Source: Nitrosomonas sp.
GTDB taxonomy: Bacteria > Pseudomonadota > Gammaproteobacteria > Burkholderiales > Nitrosomonadaceae
Assembly (NCBI GenBank): GCA_003514765.1
Contig: DOOY01000167.1
Location: 1-6,785 of the forward strand
Reading direction: 5' to 3'
DNA: 6,785 nucleotides
Shown here: one piece after another, positions 1-6,579 of the stretch
Layout: each line of letters opens with the position of its first letter
How positions within the stretch are numbered: position 1 is the stretch's first letter
Program-made: the position numbers and the translations under genes
The notes under the pieces: model-generated
What the model was told of the DNA's origin: nothing
Seen by the model: only the letters and a program-made list of their open reading frames with translations
Database searches by the model: none

Positions 1-575
1 TCCATTGAAGTGGTGTTACCTTGAGACTGCAGTACACCGTCAAGATAGACCGACACACTCCCGGATCCATTATGAGTTAATACAACATGATGATAGGTAT
101 CAAAAGTAAACACATCGGTGGCGCTGAGATCTGGATACACTGCAAGGTTGTTGCCAGGGTTGACATAAAACGCGTTATCGCTCAGACGATTTGAAACACC
201 AAAGATATTTTTGTATCTGTTGGTTTCATCCGCCTCAAACTGAAACACCAGTTCTACTGAATAAACATTACTATTTCCTAAAGCACTTCTCGAGAAAAGA
301 AGCAGCCCTGCCTGTTCATCGAATGAACTATTACCGTCAAACCGATAAACAGTACGTTCTTCTCCAAGTACAATATCAGTCATGAAGCTGTTTTCTGACA
401 ATGGATCGATTGGCGTTATGGCAACTAAATTTTGTTCAAGTGCATTGAAGGAATTATCAAATTGATAGGTAGCGACGGGTGTGGGTGCCGCAAAAACAGA
501 GTTGGTTAAGCATATTCCAGAAAATATTAAAGTGATGAGGCCCAAAACATATTGATATTGATTTCGAATTTTCAT
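1..575 (-). CDS. Exported LamG/concanavalin A-like domain protein, C-terminus beyond the window
   Basis: The frame is open from an ATG at 575-573 to the window edge (191 codons plus 2 nt, no stop), so the gene is partial at its 3' end. Residues 1-29 form a Sec signal peptide: a basic start (MKIRNQ), a hydrophobic core (VLGLITLIFSGICL), and a likely signal peptidase I site at VFA-AP. The mature part begins PVATYQFDNSF. YRFDGNSSF lies at about 77-85 and YHHVVLTHNG...SVYLDG at 161-180. These are the usual strand signatures of LamG/laminin-G-like jelly-roll domains (form: WHHVxxTxDGs...lYvDG). Such domains commonly bind glycans or proteins outside the cell, and in betaproteobacteria they often end in a PEP-CTERM sorting tail, which cannot be checked here. 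An SD-like GAGAG sits 9 bp before the ATG. The ligand is unknown. The domain call is fairly firm; any specific role would be a guess. Confidence 0.85.
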   Translation of the reverse strand, partial: MKIRNQYQYVLGLITLIFSGICLTNSVFAAPTPVATYQFDNSFNALEQNLVAITPIDPLSENSFMTDIVLGEERTVYRFDGNSSFDEQAGLLLFSRSALGNSNVYSVELVFQFEADETNRYKNIFGVSNRLSDNAFYVNPGNNLAVYPDLSATDVFTFDTYHHVVLTHNGSGSVSVYLDGVLQSQGNTTSM

Positions 576-584
576 GTTGTTTTT

Positions 585-589
585 CTCTC
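585..589 (-). promoter_or_regulatory. Ribosome binding site of the LamG-like gene
   Basis: GAGAG on the minus strand, 9 bp upstream of the ATG at 575. The spacing supports this start, and the signal peptide that follows directly agrees with it. Confidence 0.5.
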
Positions 590-725
590 GATAGATTTAA
601 CAAAGCCAAGACCAGCCAGGTCACACTACACTAAACAAAATAACCCGGCTGTGTGTAGAATTTTATTCCTGAGCGAAGCGTCATAATTCCCGCCAGATAC
701 CGGAAACGTTGACTTTTCTCTCGAC

Positions 726-754
726 AAACTACTGGTTGCCAGATAGCCTGTCAA
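726..754 (-). promoter_or_regulatory. Candidate sigma-70 promoter for the LamG-like gene
   Basis: On the minus strand a perfect -35 hexamer TTGACA (754-749) is followed after 17 bp by TAGTTT (731-726), a poor -10 box with 3 of 6 consensus positions. It lies 34 bp after the comEC stop codon and would give a leader of roughly 140 nt. The 212-bp gap between comEC and this gene argues for a separate promoter, but the weak -10 keeps this tentative. Confidence 0.25.
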
Positions 755-787
755 GAAGACTGCGGTACAATTGAAAAAACAAATAAT

Positions 788-3193
788 TTACCCGTCCGTT
801 AGAAATTCTTTTTGCTGCCAATAGCGCGGATGCGTCTGCCGCCAGCTTTCTACCGACAGGCCTTCCCAATCAAGCCGTAACAAAACAGCACCATGCCAGT
901 CGCTGCGCAGCAAGGTGTTTCCCAATTCACGATAACGATTAACGACTTCTTCCCTGGGGTGTCCAAAACGATTACGGTAGCCAACAGTAAAAATGGTTAG
1001 CAATGGATTAACTTGTTCTACAAATTCCACGCCGGAAGATGTCAGGCTGCCATGATGCGGTGCGATGAGTACCGTTGATGGCAGTTTCTCATGCACATGA
1101 TCCAGCAAAAACCGTTCTGCGCGGTGACCAATATCAGCCGGTATCAATACGCTGCCGTGTGCTGTGGTTATTTTCAATACGCAACTGCTGGCGTTGGTTT
1201 TACGCTGTGGATCCCGATAGATCTGTGCTACTGGGTACAATATCTCAAATGTTACGCCATCCCATTGCCAAAACTGACCTGTTGTGCATTGCGTACTTTG
1301 CAAAGCGGTTTGTGAAATAGGATGATCCGCATCAAGCGATGACAGCAACGCCCCCACCGGCATGGCATTGAGAATCGATAACGCGCCACCGCTATGATCG
1401 GAGTCAGCATGCGAGATGATCATGCTGTCCAGTTTATGAATACCTTTTGCCCGTAAAAAAGGAAGAATAGTCCGTTCGCCGCTGTCCGTCTCACCGAATG
1501 CCGGACCACTGTCAAACAACAAGGCATGATTGTGTGTTTGTGCCACCACGGCAAGCCCTTGCCCTACATCCAGAACCGCCAACCATAATGCGCCTTCGGG
1601 TGGTTTGGGCGGCAATACTAAAAATAATGGCAGCATTACCACAATACCCAGCCAGCGCGCGGGAAATCCCGAGAAAAAACCTAATCCCAAACTGCCCGGC
1701 AATAATAACCAGACCACACCGATGATCGCGACCGGTATCGTCCAGAATGGCGGCGCATGTTGTTGCCAGACGGGTTGTGGTAACGCATTCAACCATTGCA
1801 AAAACCACATGACAATACTTAATGCGCTGTGCGCCAGGGATAACAGAAATTCAAACAAAGGTATCGTGGCGAGCAGCGTTAATGGCACAACAACCAGACT
1901 GACTAACGGAATAGCCACTGCATTGGCGACAGGCGAGACCAATGACACCTGTTGAAACAAGGCCAGCAGAAGTGGAATTAATCCCAGCGTAATCGCCCAT
2001 TGCACGCGCAGCCACCCTGCCAGCCAGTGCATAGGCCCGATACGCCCCACAGTCACCAGCATGATCATACCGATCGCACCGAATGAAAGCCAGAATCCGG
2101 CAGACAATACCGCCCAGGGATCGATCAAGATAACCAGGAACAAGGCCCACGCTAACACCATCGATGGTGGCGTCATGCGCCCTCGCCATAATGCCATAGC
2201 CACAACAGCCAGCATAAAAAAAGCACGTTGCGCTGGAATTGCAAAACCGGAAAGCAATGCATAAGCGAATGCCACAATCAAACCGGCAATGACCGCTGCC
2301 CGCCGTGCAGGCAAGTATAGTAACAAACGCGCACTACTGCGCCATAATTGAAAAACCAGTGCATACACCAGACTGGAAACCAGCGTGATATGCAAACCGG
2401 AAATAGCCATTAGATGATTGGTACCGGTTCTGGTAAAAACCTGCCATTGATCAGAAGGTATGGCGCGCTGATCGCCGGTTGCTATCGTCATCAGAACACC
2501 CGTATAGCTATGACCAGCCATCATCGAATTAAACCGCTGCTGAATCTGCTGACGTTGTGATGCTATCCAATACGCCGGTCTTTGCACCAGAACATCCAGC
2601 CGCTGATTTTCCAATGCCGGTCGCACATAACCTACGGCGCGGATATTACGTTCCAGCGCCCAGGCTTCATAATCAAAACCATGCGGATTAGCGTTACTAT
2701 GCGGACGTTTCAGGCGTACCGTCAAGTGCCAGCGTTCACCTGCATGGAGAACCGGCAATACCGGGCCGTCATTACCCGACGTTTGATTCTGATACCAGGA
2801 TAGCGATAACCGTTTCGGCACATACGCTTGGGGCGTCAGAATCTGCTCAATATCAAACTGGAAACGAATTTTTCTATCGTCTTGCTGAGGCAGACTGGAT
2901 ATCACGCCGATGACTTGAACATCTCTGCCTTCCCATTCTTTTGGTAAAGAGTCTGCCAGACGCCAGCAGGCCATACCCGCCGCCCAGTAATAACCACCGC
3001 CAAACAGAAGAATTAAAAACAGAAATCGGCTTGTAACAACAACTGGAATCGACTGCCGGGAGCGCCAGCACAAAACAACCGCAACCAGCAACAGCGGTAA
3101 AACCAGTGCTGTATACATTGCGGGCAGATCGGGCTGCCATTGCAGCAGCGCGACACCTGAAACAAACGCCGCAATGCCTAATCGAACGGGCAC
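788..3193 (-). CDS. comEC: ComEC/Rec2-family DNA internalisation channel
   Basis: ComEC is the inner-membrane channel that passes one strand of captured DNA into the cytoplasm during natural transformation. At 801 residues it has the full three-part Gram-negative form. There is an N-terminal pair of membrane segments, then the DUF4131 (OB-fold-like) region to about residue 195, with HGFDYEAW at 171-178. A multi-helix Competence domain follows at about 225-500, with the hallmark TGTNHLMAISGLHI at 256-269 and GFWLSFGAIG at 367-376. A C-terminal metallo-beta-lactamase-like domain starts with LDVGQG (541-546), followed by HADSDHSGG (595-603; H595, D597, D599, H600) and APHHGS (711-716). These acidic and histidine residues are intact, so nuclease-type chemistry on the non-transported strand, as proposed for this domain, is possible. 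Translation starts at GTG; an in-frame TAG two codons upstream excludes a longer start. The SD is weak. It follows the radical SAM gene by 17 bp, implying co-transcription. No frameshift was seen. Confidence 0.95.
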   Translation of the reverse strand: MPVRLGIAAFVSGVALLQWQPDLPAMYTALVLPLLLVAVVLCWRSRQSIPVVVTSRFLFLILLFGGGYYWAAGMACWRLADSLPKEWEGRDVQVIGVISSLPQQDDRKIRFQFDIEQILTPQAYVPKRLSLSWYQNQTSGNDGPVLPVLHAGERWHLTVRLKRPHSNANPHGFDYEAWALERNIRAVGYVRPALENQRLDVLVQRPAYWIASQRQQIQQRFNSMMAGHSYTGVLMTIATGDQRAIPSDQWQVFTRTGTNHLMAISGLHITLVSSLVYALVFQLWRSSARLLLYLPARRAAVIAGLIVAFAYALLSGFAIPAQRAFFMLAVVAMALWRGRMTPPSMVLAWALFLVILIDPWAVLSAGFWLSFGAIGMIMLVTVGRIGPMHWLAGWLRVQWAITLGLIPLLLALFQQVSLVSPVANAVAIPLVSLVVVPLTLLATIPLFEFLLSLAHSALSIVMWFLQWLNALPQPVWQQHAPPFWTIPVAIIGVVWLLLPGSLGLGFFSGFPARWLGIVVMLPLFLVLPPKPPEGALWLAVLDVGQGLAVVAQTHNHALLFDSGPAFGETDSGERTILPFLRAKGIHKLDSMIISHADSDHSGGALSILNAMPVGALLSSLDADHPISQTALQSTQCTTGQFWQWDGVTFEILYPVAQIYRDPQRKTNASSCVLKITTAHGSVLIPADIGHRAERFLLDHVHEKLPSTVLIAPHHGSLTSSGVEFVEQVNPLLTIFTVGYRNRFGHPREEVVNRYRELGNTLLRSDWHGAVLLRLDWEGLSVESWRQTHPRYWQQKEFLTDG

Positions 3194-3200
3194 TGGCTAT

Positions 3201-3214
3201 CTAATTACAATTAG
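3201..3214. repeat. Perfect short inverted repeat at the radical SAM-comEC junction
   Basis: CTAATT-AC-AATTAG: 6-bp arms with a 2-nt centre, overlapping the radical SAM stop codon and ending 7 bp before the comEC GTG. As RNA a 2-nt loop is poor and the arms are AU-rich, so a stable hairpin is doubtful. As DNA it could be an operator-like palindrome, or chance. Confidence 0.35.
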
Positions 3215-4344
3215 CTATTCACGTTTGCTTGTAATTCTTTCTCTGATTGTGGCCGGGATTGGACAGCGACAGGAATATGATGTCGCCCAAAACTGCCATT
3301 AAATTTTTCAAAACAACCGGCTATCGGCGCACCACAGTTTGCACATCGTCCGTCATCCTTCAGAAGATAGCGCTCAATTTCATACCAGTCACGTACAATG
3401 ACGGCATGATCGCATGATGGACAGTATGTCGTATCGCCTTCTCTGTAGTGCACGTTTCCTGTATAAACATATTTCAATCCCGCGCTGCGAGCGGTTTGCC
3501 GCGCCTTGATCAGTGTTTCTTTGGGTGTTTCCGGAATATTGTTCATTTTATAATCCGGATGAAACGCACTGAAATGCAAAGGCACATCATCACCCAGTTC
3601 CTTCATAATCCAGGCGCACATGGTTTCGATTTCACTGACCGAATCATTGAGTCCGGGTATCAATAAAGTAGTCAGCTCAAACCATACATCCGTTTCCTGT
3701 TTCAGATATCTCAAGGTATCCAGTACAGGCTGCAAATGCGCACCGGTTTGTTTGACATAGAATGCTTCGGTAAACGCTTTCAAATCCACATTTGCCGCAT
3801 CCATTTTGGCAAAAAAATCCCGTCGCGGCCCGGCATGGATATAACCCGCTGTCACTGCTACAGTTTTGACACCTTGTGCATGGCAGGCATCGGCCACATC
3901 CATGGCATATTCGGCAAAAATAACCGGGTCGTTGTAAGTAAATGCAATGCTTCTGCACCCCAGCAATACCGCTGTATCGGCGATTTCTTCCGGACTGGCC
4001 TGCGCAGCCAGTTTATCGAAACTGCGTGATTTGGAAATATCCCAGTTCTGACAGAACTTACAAGCAAGATTACACCCGGCTGTACCGAATGAAAGAATAC
4101 TGCTACCCGGATAAAAGTGATTAAGCGGTTTCTTCTCTATCGGGTCGACACAAAAACCGGATGAGCGTCCGTAAGTTGTTAATACCATGCTGTCTCCGAC
4201 GCGACCACGTACAAAACATGCGCCGCGCTGCCCATCATGTAATTTACAATCGCGCGGACATAAATCGCACTGTATGCGACCGTCATGCAACATATGCCAG
4301 TATTTGGCTGGAAATTTTTCAGTAGCACTAATCGGTTCGTCCAT
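3211..4344 (-). CDS. amrS: AmmeMemoRadiSam system radical SAM enzyme
   Basis: This is the radical SAM member of the AmmeMemoRadiSam trio, related to pyruvate-formate-lyase-activating enzymes; its substrate is not settled. Numbering is from the ATG (377 residues). The 4Fe-4S motif CxxxCxxC is C91-C95-C98 within GTAGCNLACKFCQNWD. A cysteine-rich N-terminal segment precedes it (C26, C29, C33, C43; QCDLCPRDC...GACFVRG), typical of this family. SIAFTYNDP is at 132-140 and the barrel continues through VDLKAF and HFSAFHPDYKM. The C-terminus has two CxxC pairs (C308/C311 and C334/C337), a zinc-ribbon-like arrangement. A GTG directly precedes the ATG and could also start it. AAAGGA lies 8 bp before the ATG, inside the AMMECR1 gene, which overlaps by 17 bp. 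That overlap suggests translational coupling. The family call is firm; the symbol follows some annotation usage and is less certain. Confidence 0.93.
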   Translation of the reverse strand: MDEPISATEKFPAKYWHMLHDGRIQCDLCPRDCKLHDGQRGACFVRGRVGDSMVLTTYGRSSGFCVDPIEKKPLNHFYPGSSILSFGTAGCNLACKFCQNWDISKSRSFDKLAAQASPEEIADTAVLLGCRSIAFTYNDPVIFAEYAMDVADACHAQGVKTVAVTAGYIHAGPRRDFFAKMDAANVDLKAFTEAFYVKQTGAHLQPVLDTLRYLKQETDVWFELTTLLIPGLNDSVSEIETMCAWIMKELGDDVPLHFSAFHPDYKMNNIPETPKETLIKARQTARSAGLKYVYTGNVHYREGDTTYCPSCDHAVIVRDWYEIERYLLKDDGRCANCGAPIAGCFEKFNGSFGRHHIPVAVQSRPQSEKELQANVNS

Positions 4345-4939
4345 CACTCTTTTCCTTTATGAAGTCTGTTTCACGCCATTTCTGAACGGTATAACGCGAC
4401 AACTGAATCGCATCATCCCAAAAATCCGGATACAAACCCGCTTTTAATTTTAACTGATCCAGAAATTCGCGCGGTTGCAGCAAAATTTCCCATACTTGCG
4501 GCAGAAAGGTACTGCGATATACTCCGTATTCCATCATGACACCATCAATACCGGGACGCAATTGCGCCAAAGCATCAGCTTCACTGGTAAATGTAAGTGG
4601 TTGCAGCGTTGAAAGCAACGACACTTCCAAGCTAATGGAGCCGAAGTCATTGATTGTTACTGGCGGGAAACGGTTATCATGCAACGCAGCCGACACGGCG
4701 TTACTGCTTACATTATCAATCAAAGCCTGATGCGCCTGCAAAGAACCAATGCAACCACGCAAGCGGCCATGTTGCATCAGGGTGATAAACGTAGCACCCG
4801 GCTCGGCAAGCCAATTCGCGCTAGTATCGACTGCATCATTATCAAAATGGTCAACTTGTAAAGCGCGCGCAATGGATGATCGCGCTATTTGCAGTAAAGC
4901 TTTACCTTGTTCGCAACAATCCATACTGGGTGAAAACAT
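4328..4939 (-). CDS. amrA: AMMECR1-domain protein of the AmmeMemoRadiSam system (AmmeMemoRadiSam protein A)
   Basis: A single-domain protein of 203 residues, close to the usual length of bacterial AMMECR1 homologues. The family hallmark LRGCIG is at residues 60-65, preceded by ATFITLMQHGR. Conserved stretches follow: NAVSAALHDNRFPPV, SLEVSLLS, PGIDGVMMEYG, STFLPQVW and FLDQLKLKAGL. Human AMMECR1 is named for a deletion syndrome. The bacterial form has no proven reaction, though the invariant cysteine in LRGCIG suggests binding or catalysis (inference). I chose the ATG at 4939 because AGAGGA lies 9 bp upstream. A longer TTG start at 4963 would overlap the MEMO gene by 22 bp and would begin with residues (SRRGSLR) that look like read-through of the SD region. 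It starts 2 bp after the MEMO stop and overlaps the radical SAM gene by 17 bp. The symbol is used in some annotations only. Confidence 0.93.
   Translation of the reverse strand: MFSPSMDCCEQGKALLQIARSSIARALQVDHFDNDAVDTSANWLAEPGATFITLMQHGRLRGCIGSLQAHQALIDNVSSNAVSAALHDNRFPPVTINDFGSISLEVSLLSTLQPLTFTSEADALAQLRPGIDGVMMEYGVYRSTFLPQVWEILLQPREFLDQLKLKAGLYPDFWDDAIQLSRYTVQKWRETDFIKEKSDGRTD
4353..4358 (-). promoter_or_regulatory. Ribosome binding site of the radical SAM gene
   Basis: AAAGGA inside the end of the AMMECR1 gene, 8 bp before the ATG at 4344 and 5 bp before the adjacent GTG at 4347. The spacing slightly favours the ATG. Confidence 0.6.
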
Positions 4940-4941
4940 CC

Positions 4942-5751
4942 TCAGACTTCCTCTTCTTGACAAAAGGCAATTGCTGCATAACCGACAACTTGTTCACGGG
5001 AACCCGCGGTATCGCCCGAATTGCGCAAATCAAGCAATTGCGGTTTTAAATAGTGTTTTCGGGCAGCTACGATCAGTCCGCTAATCGGTGTACCGCCACA
5101 GGCATGATCATGCGCAATCGGTTGTTCCAGCTGCAAGATCGACCGCACAGTGGCGCTATCCATTTGCTGCGCCGTTACGTACGGCAAATAGTGCGAAAGA
5201 TCGGAACTGATAACAATGAGTGTCTCATCACCGCCCCACACTCTGTCGAGTACTTCGGCCACTTCTTCTGCTGACGCCATGCCCACAGCCAGAGGCAACA
5301 CATTAAAATCAGCCAATACATGTTGTAAAAAAGGTAATTGCACTTCGAGCGAATGTTCCCATGCATGAGCTTCAGTACTCATAATGACCTGCGTTAAATC
5401 TGATATGGCTTGTACCGCTTCAGCATCCACTTTTACAGTTCCAAGCGGCGTGTCCAAGTACCCTACGTCCGGCAAAGCCAGCCCGCGTACAGCTACACAA
5501 TGGGTTGGACCAAGCAGGATAACACGTTTAATAATTGTCGCCATTGAACAGAGCGTCGCGTAAGCCGTGGCGGCGATAGCACCGGAATATATATACCCTG
5601 CATGCGGAACAATCAACGCTTTAGGAGTCAACTCATACTGCTTTGCACGCGATATCAATTGCTGCACCTCTTGAGATAACTGTTGTGCATCAAGCGGGTA
5701 AAACTGGCCAGCGACCGCGGGTTTACGAATGGCAGTTGTGCGAATATGCAT
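4942..5751 (-). CDS. amrB: MEMO1-family protein of the AmmeMemoRadiSam system (AmmeMemoRadiSam protein B)
   Basis: A 269-residue protein of normal family length. It opens with RKPAVAGQFYP (9-19), the usual MEMO start. The probable metal site is intact: H50 in VPHAGYIYSG, H84 in GPTHC, H187 with D184 in SSDLSHY, and C218 in ACGG. These match the positions of His49, His81, Asp189, His192 and Cys244 described for human MEMO1 by motif order (my alignment by eye). WEHSLEVQLPFLQ at 131-143 is another family block. The fold is related to LigB class III extradiol dioxygenases, but the family is better known as a metal-binding protein, and the bacterial substrate is unknown. It is the first gene of the tight block MEMO-AMMECR1-radical SAM-comEC. 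The start is supported by the conserved N-terminus, although the SD is poor: AGGG abuts the ATG, and GAG is about 12 bp away. Confidence 0.93.
   Translation of the reverse strand: MHIRTTAIRKPAVAGQFYPLDAQQLSQEVQQLISRAKQYELTPKALIVPHAGYIYSGAIAATAYATLCSMATIIKRVILLGPTHCVAVRGLALPDVGYLDTPLGTVKVDAEAVQAISDLTQVIMSTEAHAWEHSLEVQLPFLQHVLADFNVLPLAVGMASAEEVAEVLDRVWGGDETLIVISSDLSHYLPYVTAQQMDSATVRSILQLEQPIAHDHACGGTPISGLIVAARKHYLKPQLLDLRNSGDTAGSREQVVGYAAIAFCQEEEV
4949..4954 (-). promoter_or_regulatory. Ribosome binding site that decides the AMMECR1 start
   Basis: AGAGGA lies within the last codons of the MEMO gene, 9 bp before the ATG at 4939. It would sit inside the coding region if the longer TTG start at 4963 were used, so it favours the shorter protein. 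Confidence 0.6.
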
Positions 5752-5784
5752 CCCTAATCTTACTCATCAATTAAACATATTATT

Positions 5785-5812
5785 AATGTAGGGATATCTT
5801 GTACGGAATCAA
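5785..5812 (-). promoter_or_regulatory. Candidate promoter of the AmmeMemoRadiSam-comEC block
   Basis: On the minus strand TTGATT (5812-5807) and TACATT (5790-5785), separated by 16 bp, each match 4 of 6 sigma-70 consensus bases. They lie in the only sizeable gap (86 bp, AT-rich) upstream of the MEMO gene. The -35 sequence occurs twice in tandem (TTGATTACTTGATT, 5820-5807). The match is modest, and read-through from the pilU side is an alternative. Confidence 0.3.
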
Positions 5813-5837
5813 GTAATCAAGGTGTGTTCAATATTGA

Positions 5838-6540
5838 CTAAACAGTTATGGATTGGGTTGCTCGCTTGCCCTGATGCCGCAAATGCAAGCCATAGCGAAC
5901 CAAAGCCGCTTCAAAATCCGGGAATTTGTTAGCTGCCTGATTTGTGTTGCTCCAAATTTTTTGCAGCTGTTCGAGTGCCCGCGCATCATTTTCGGCGTGT
6001 TTGGCCAAATAACCCATTACTTCTGCCGCACGCCAAGCCAATGGCGAAAGCGCTGGTTTAGCGTGACGCCATCTTCCACGCATTTCACGCAAAAAAATTT
6101 GTGTCGTGACTTTACCGACACCCTTACCCAACGCCATTATCCGTCGCTCCAGAACGCGCGCATCGCTTGCGGCTGCATGCAGTTGATTTAAATTGCCGTC
6201 ATAGTCGCTTAGCAGTGACTGATTAACAGCCAATAATTTAGTGGCCGTTTTAAAATCGTAGCGCGTATATCCACCTTCATCCAGCAATGCAACCAACCCA
6301 TCCCACCCTGCGCTGATTACTTGCCTGGGAGACATGACATGATGTTTTTTTGAATGCCTGCCATGTGTGTGTGGCGATTTTTTCCGAGATGCGTGCGCCA
6401 TAAAGCAGAGCGGCAAGAAACCATTTGTATATTTCTACGGACTTCAGACCATTCAGGTCAATACCCAATACAAATGCATAACTGCCGCCCTGCTCCGCCA
6501 CAAAATCAACTGGATTTTTCTTAAATTGCTCAGTCTGCAT
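5838..6540 (-). pseudogene. Helix-hairpin-helix (endonuclease III-like) protein split by a frameshift
   Basis: Two overlapping frames together make one protein. The first runs from the ATG at 6540 (MQTEQFKKNPVDFV) to ...TWQAFKK; the second continues HHVMSPRQVISAGWDG... to a TAG at 5838. The switch falls at an A7 run on the minus strand (6351-6345). With six A the reading is continuous at 233 residues. Both halves look conserved and end or begin in mid-domain, so the break is recent, a sequencing error, or bypassed by slippage. Residues about 137-155, ALGKGVGKVTTQIFLREMRG, resemble the helix-hairpin-helix of the endonuclease III superfamily. However, the position of the catalytic lysine seems to hold valine (alignment by eye), and the rejoined protein has no cysteine, so it has no Fe-S cluster. 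A DNA-binding role is likely; glycosylase activity is doubtful. The start is fixed by in-frame stops just upstream. It lies 39 bp after pilU and may share its transcript. The family has no name I can give with certainty. Confidence 0.75.
6345..6351 (-). other. A7 homopolymer where the reading frame breaks
   Basis: Seven consecutive A on the coding strand (TTC-A7-CATCATG). Reading TTC AAA AAA CAT, with one A fewer, joins the N-terminal frame to the C-terminal frame exactly. This is a typical site for replication slippage, transcriptional slippage or homopolymer miscalling. Confidence 0.8.
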
Positions 6541-6579
6541 AGAAATAACTATGCAGGTTTACCGTCACTAACGCAATGA

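Larger units (their letters stand above)
576..787. other. Noncoding gap between comEC and the LamG-like gene
   Basis: No convincing ORF was found on either strand. Besides the promoter candidate and SD, it holds an 11-bp direct repeat (ttttctctcga at 581-591 and 714-724), and a spaced inverted repeat (ctacac at 626-631, gtgtag at 653-658, 21-nt loop). It also holds a small imperfect hairpin (cta-ctgg / ccag-tag with one bulged base, 729-746). The hairpin has no T tract worth the name, so it is not a clear terminator for the comEC transcript. Confidence 0.6.

Noticed and set aside
191..385. 64-codon plus-strand ORF near the left edge
   Set aside because: It is antisense to the LamG-like gene, which has a signal peptide, SD and domain signature; the plus-strand ORF shows none of these.
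681..695. Sigma-54-like site TGGCGGGAATTATGA upstream of the LamG-like gene
   Set aside because: The -24 GG fits, but the -12 element reads GA instead of GC and the flanking consensus is weak.
729..746. Hairpin as a comEC terminator
   Set aside because: It has a four-base core stem with a bulge and no following T run, which is too weak to call.
1530..1955. 141-codon plus-strand ORF inside comEC
   Set aside because: It is antisense to the conserved ComEC membrane region. Its composition (rich in N, T, G and C with no domain signal) is that of a shadow frame.
1851..2189. 112-codon minus-strand ORF inside comEC
   Set aside because: It lies in another frame of the same strand as comEC, which has intact family motifs across this stretch.
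3677..3958. 93-codon minus-strand ORF inside the radical SAM gene
   Set aside because: It is a shifted-frame shadow of a gene with all expected motifs.
4940..4963. Longer TTG start for the AMMECR1 gene
   Set aside because: The added residues are translated from the SD region itself, and the ATG at 4939 has a well-spaced AGAGGA.
6345..6416. Independent start at 6416 for the C-terminal half of the helix-hairpin-helix gene
   Set aside because: The residues before the A7 run in that frame (MPLCFMAHASRKK...) look like noise, while the other frame carries the natural N-terminal half over the same bases.
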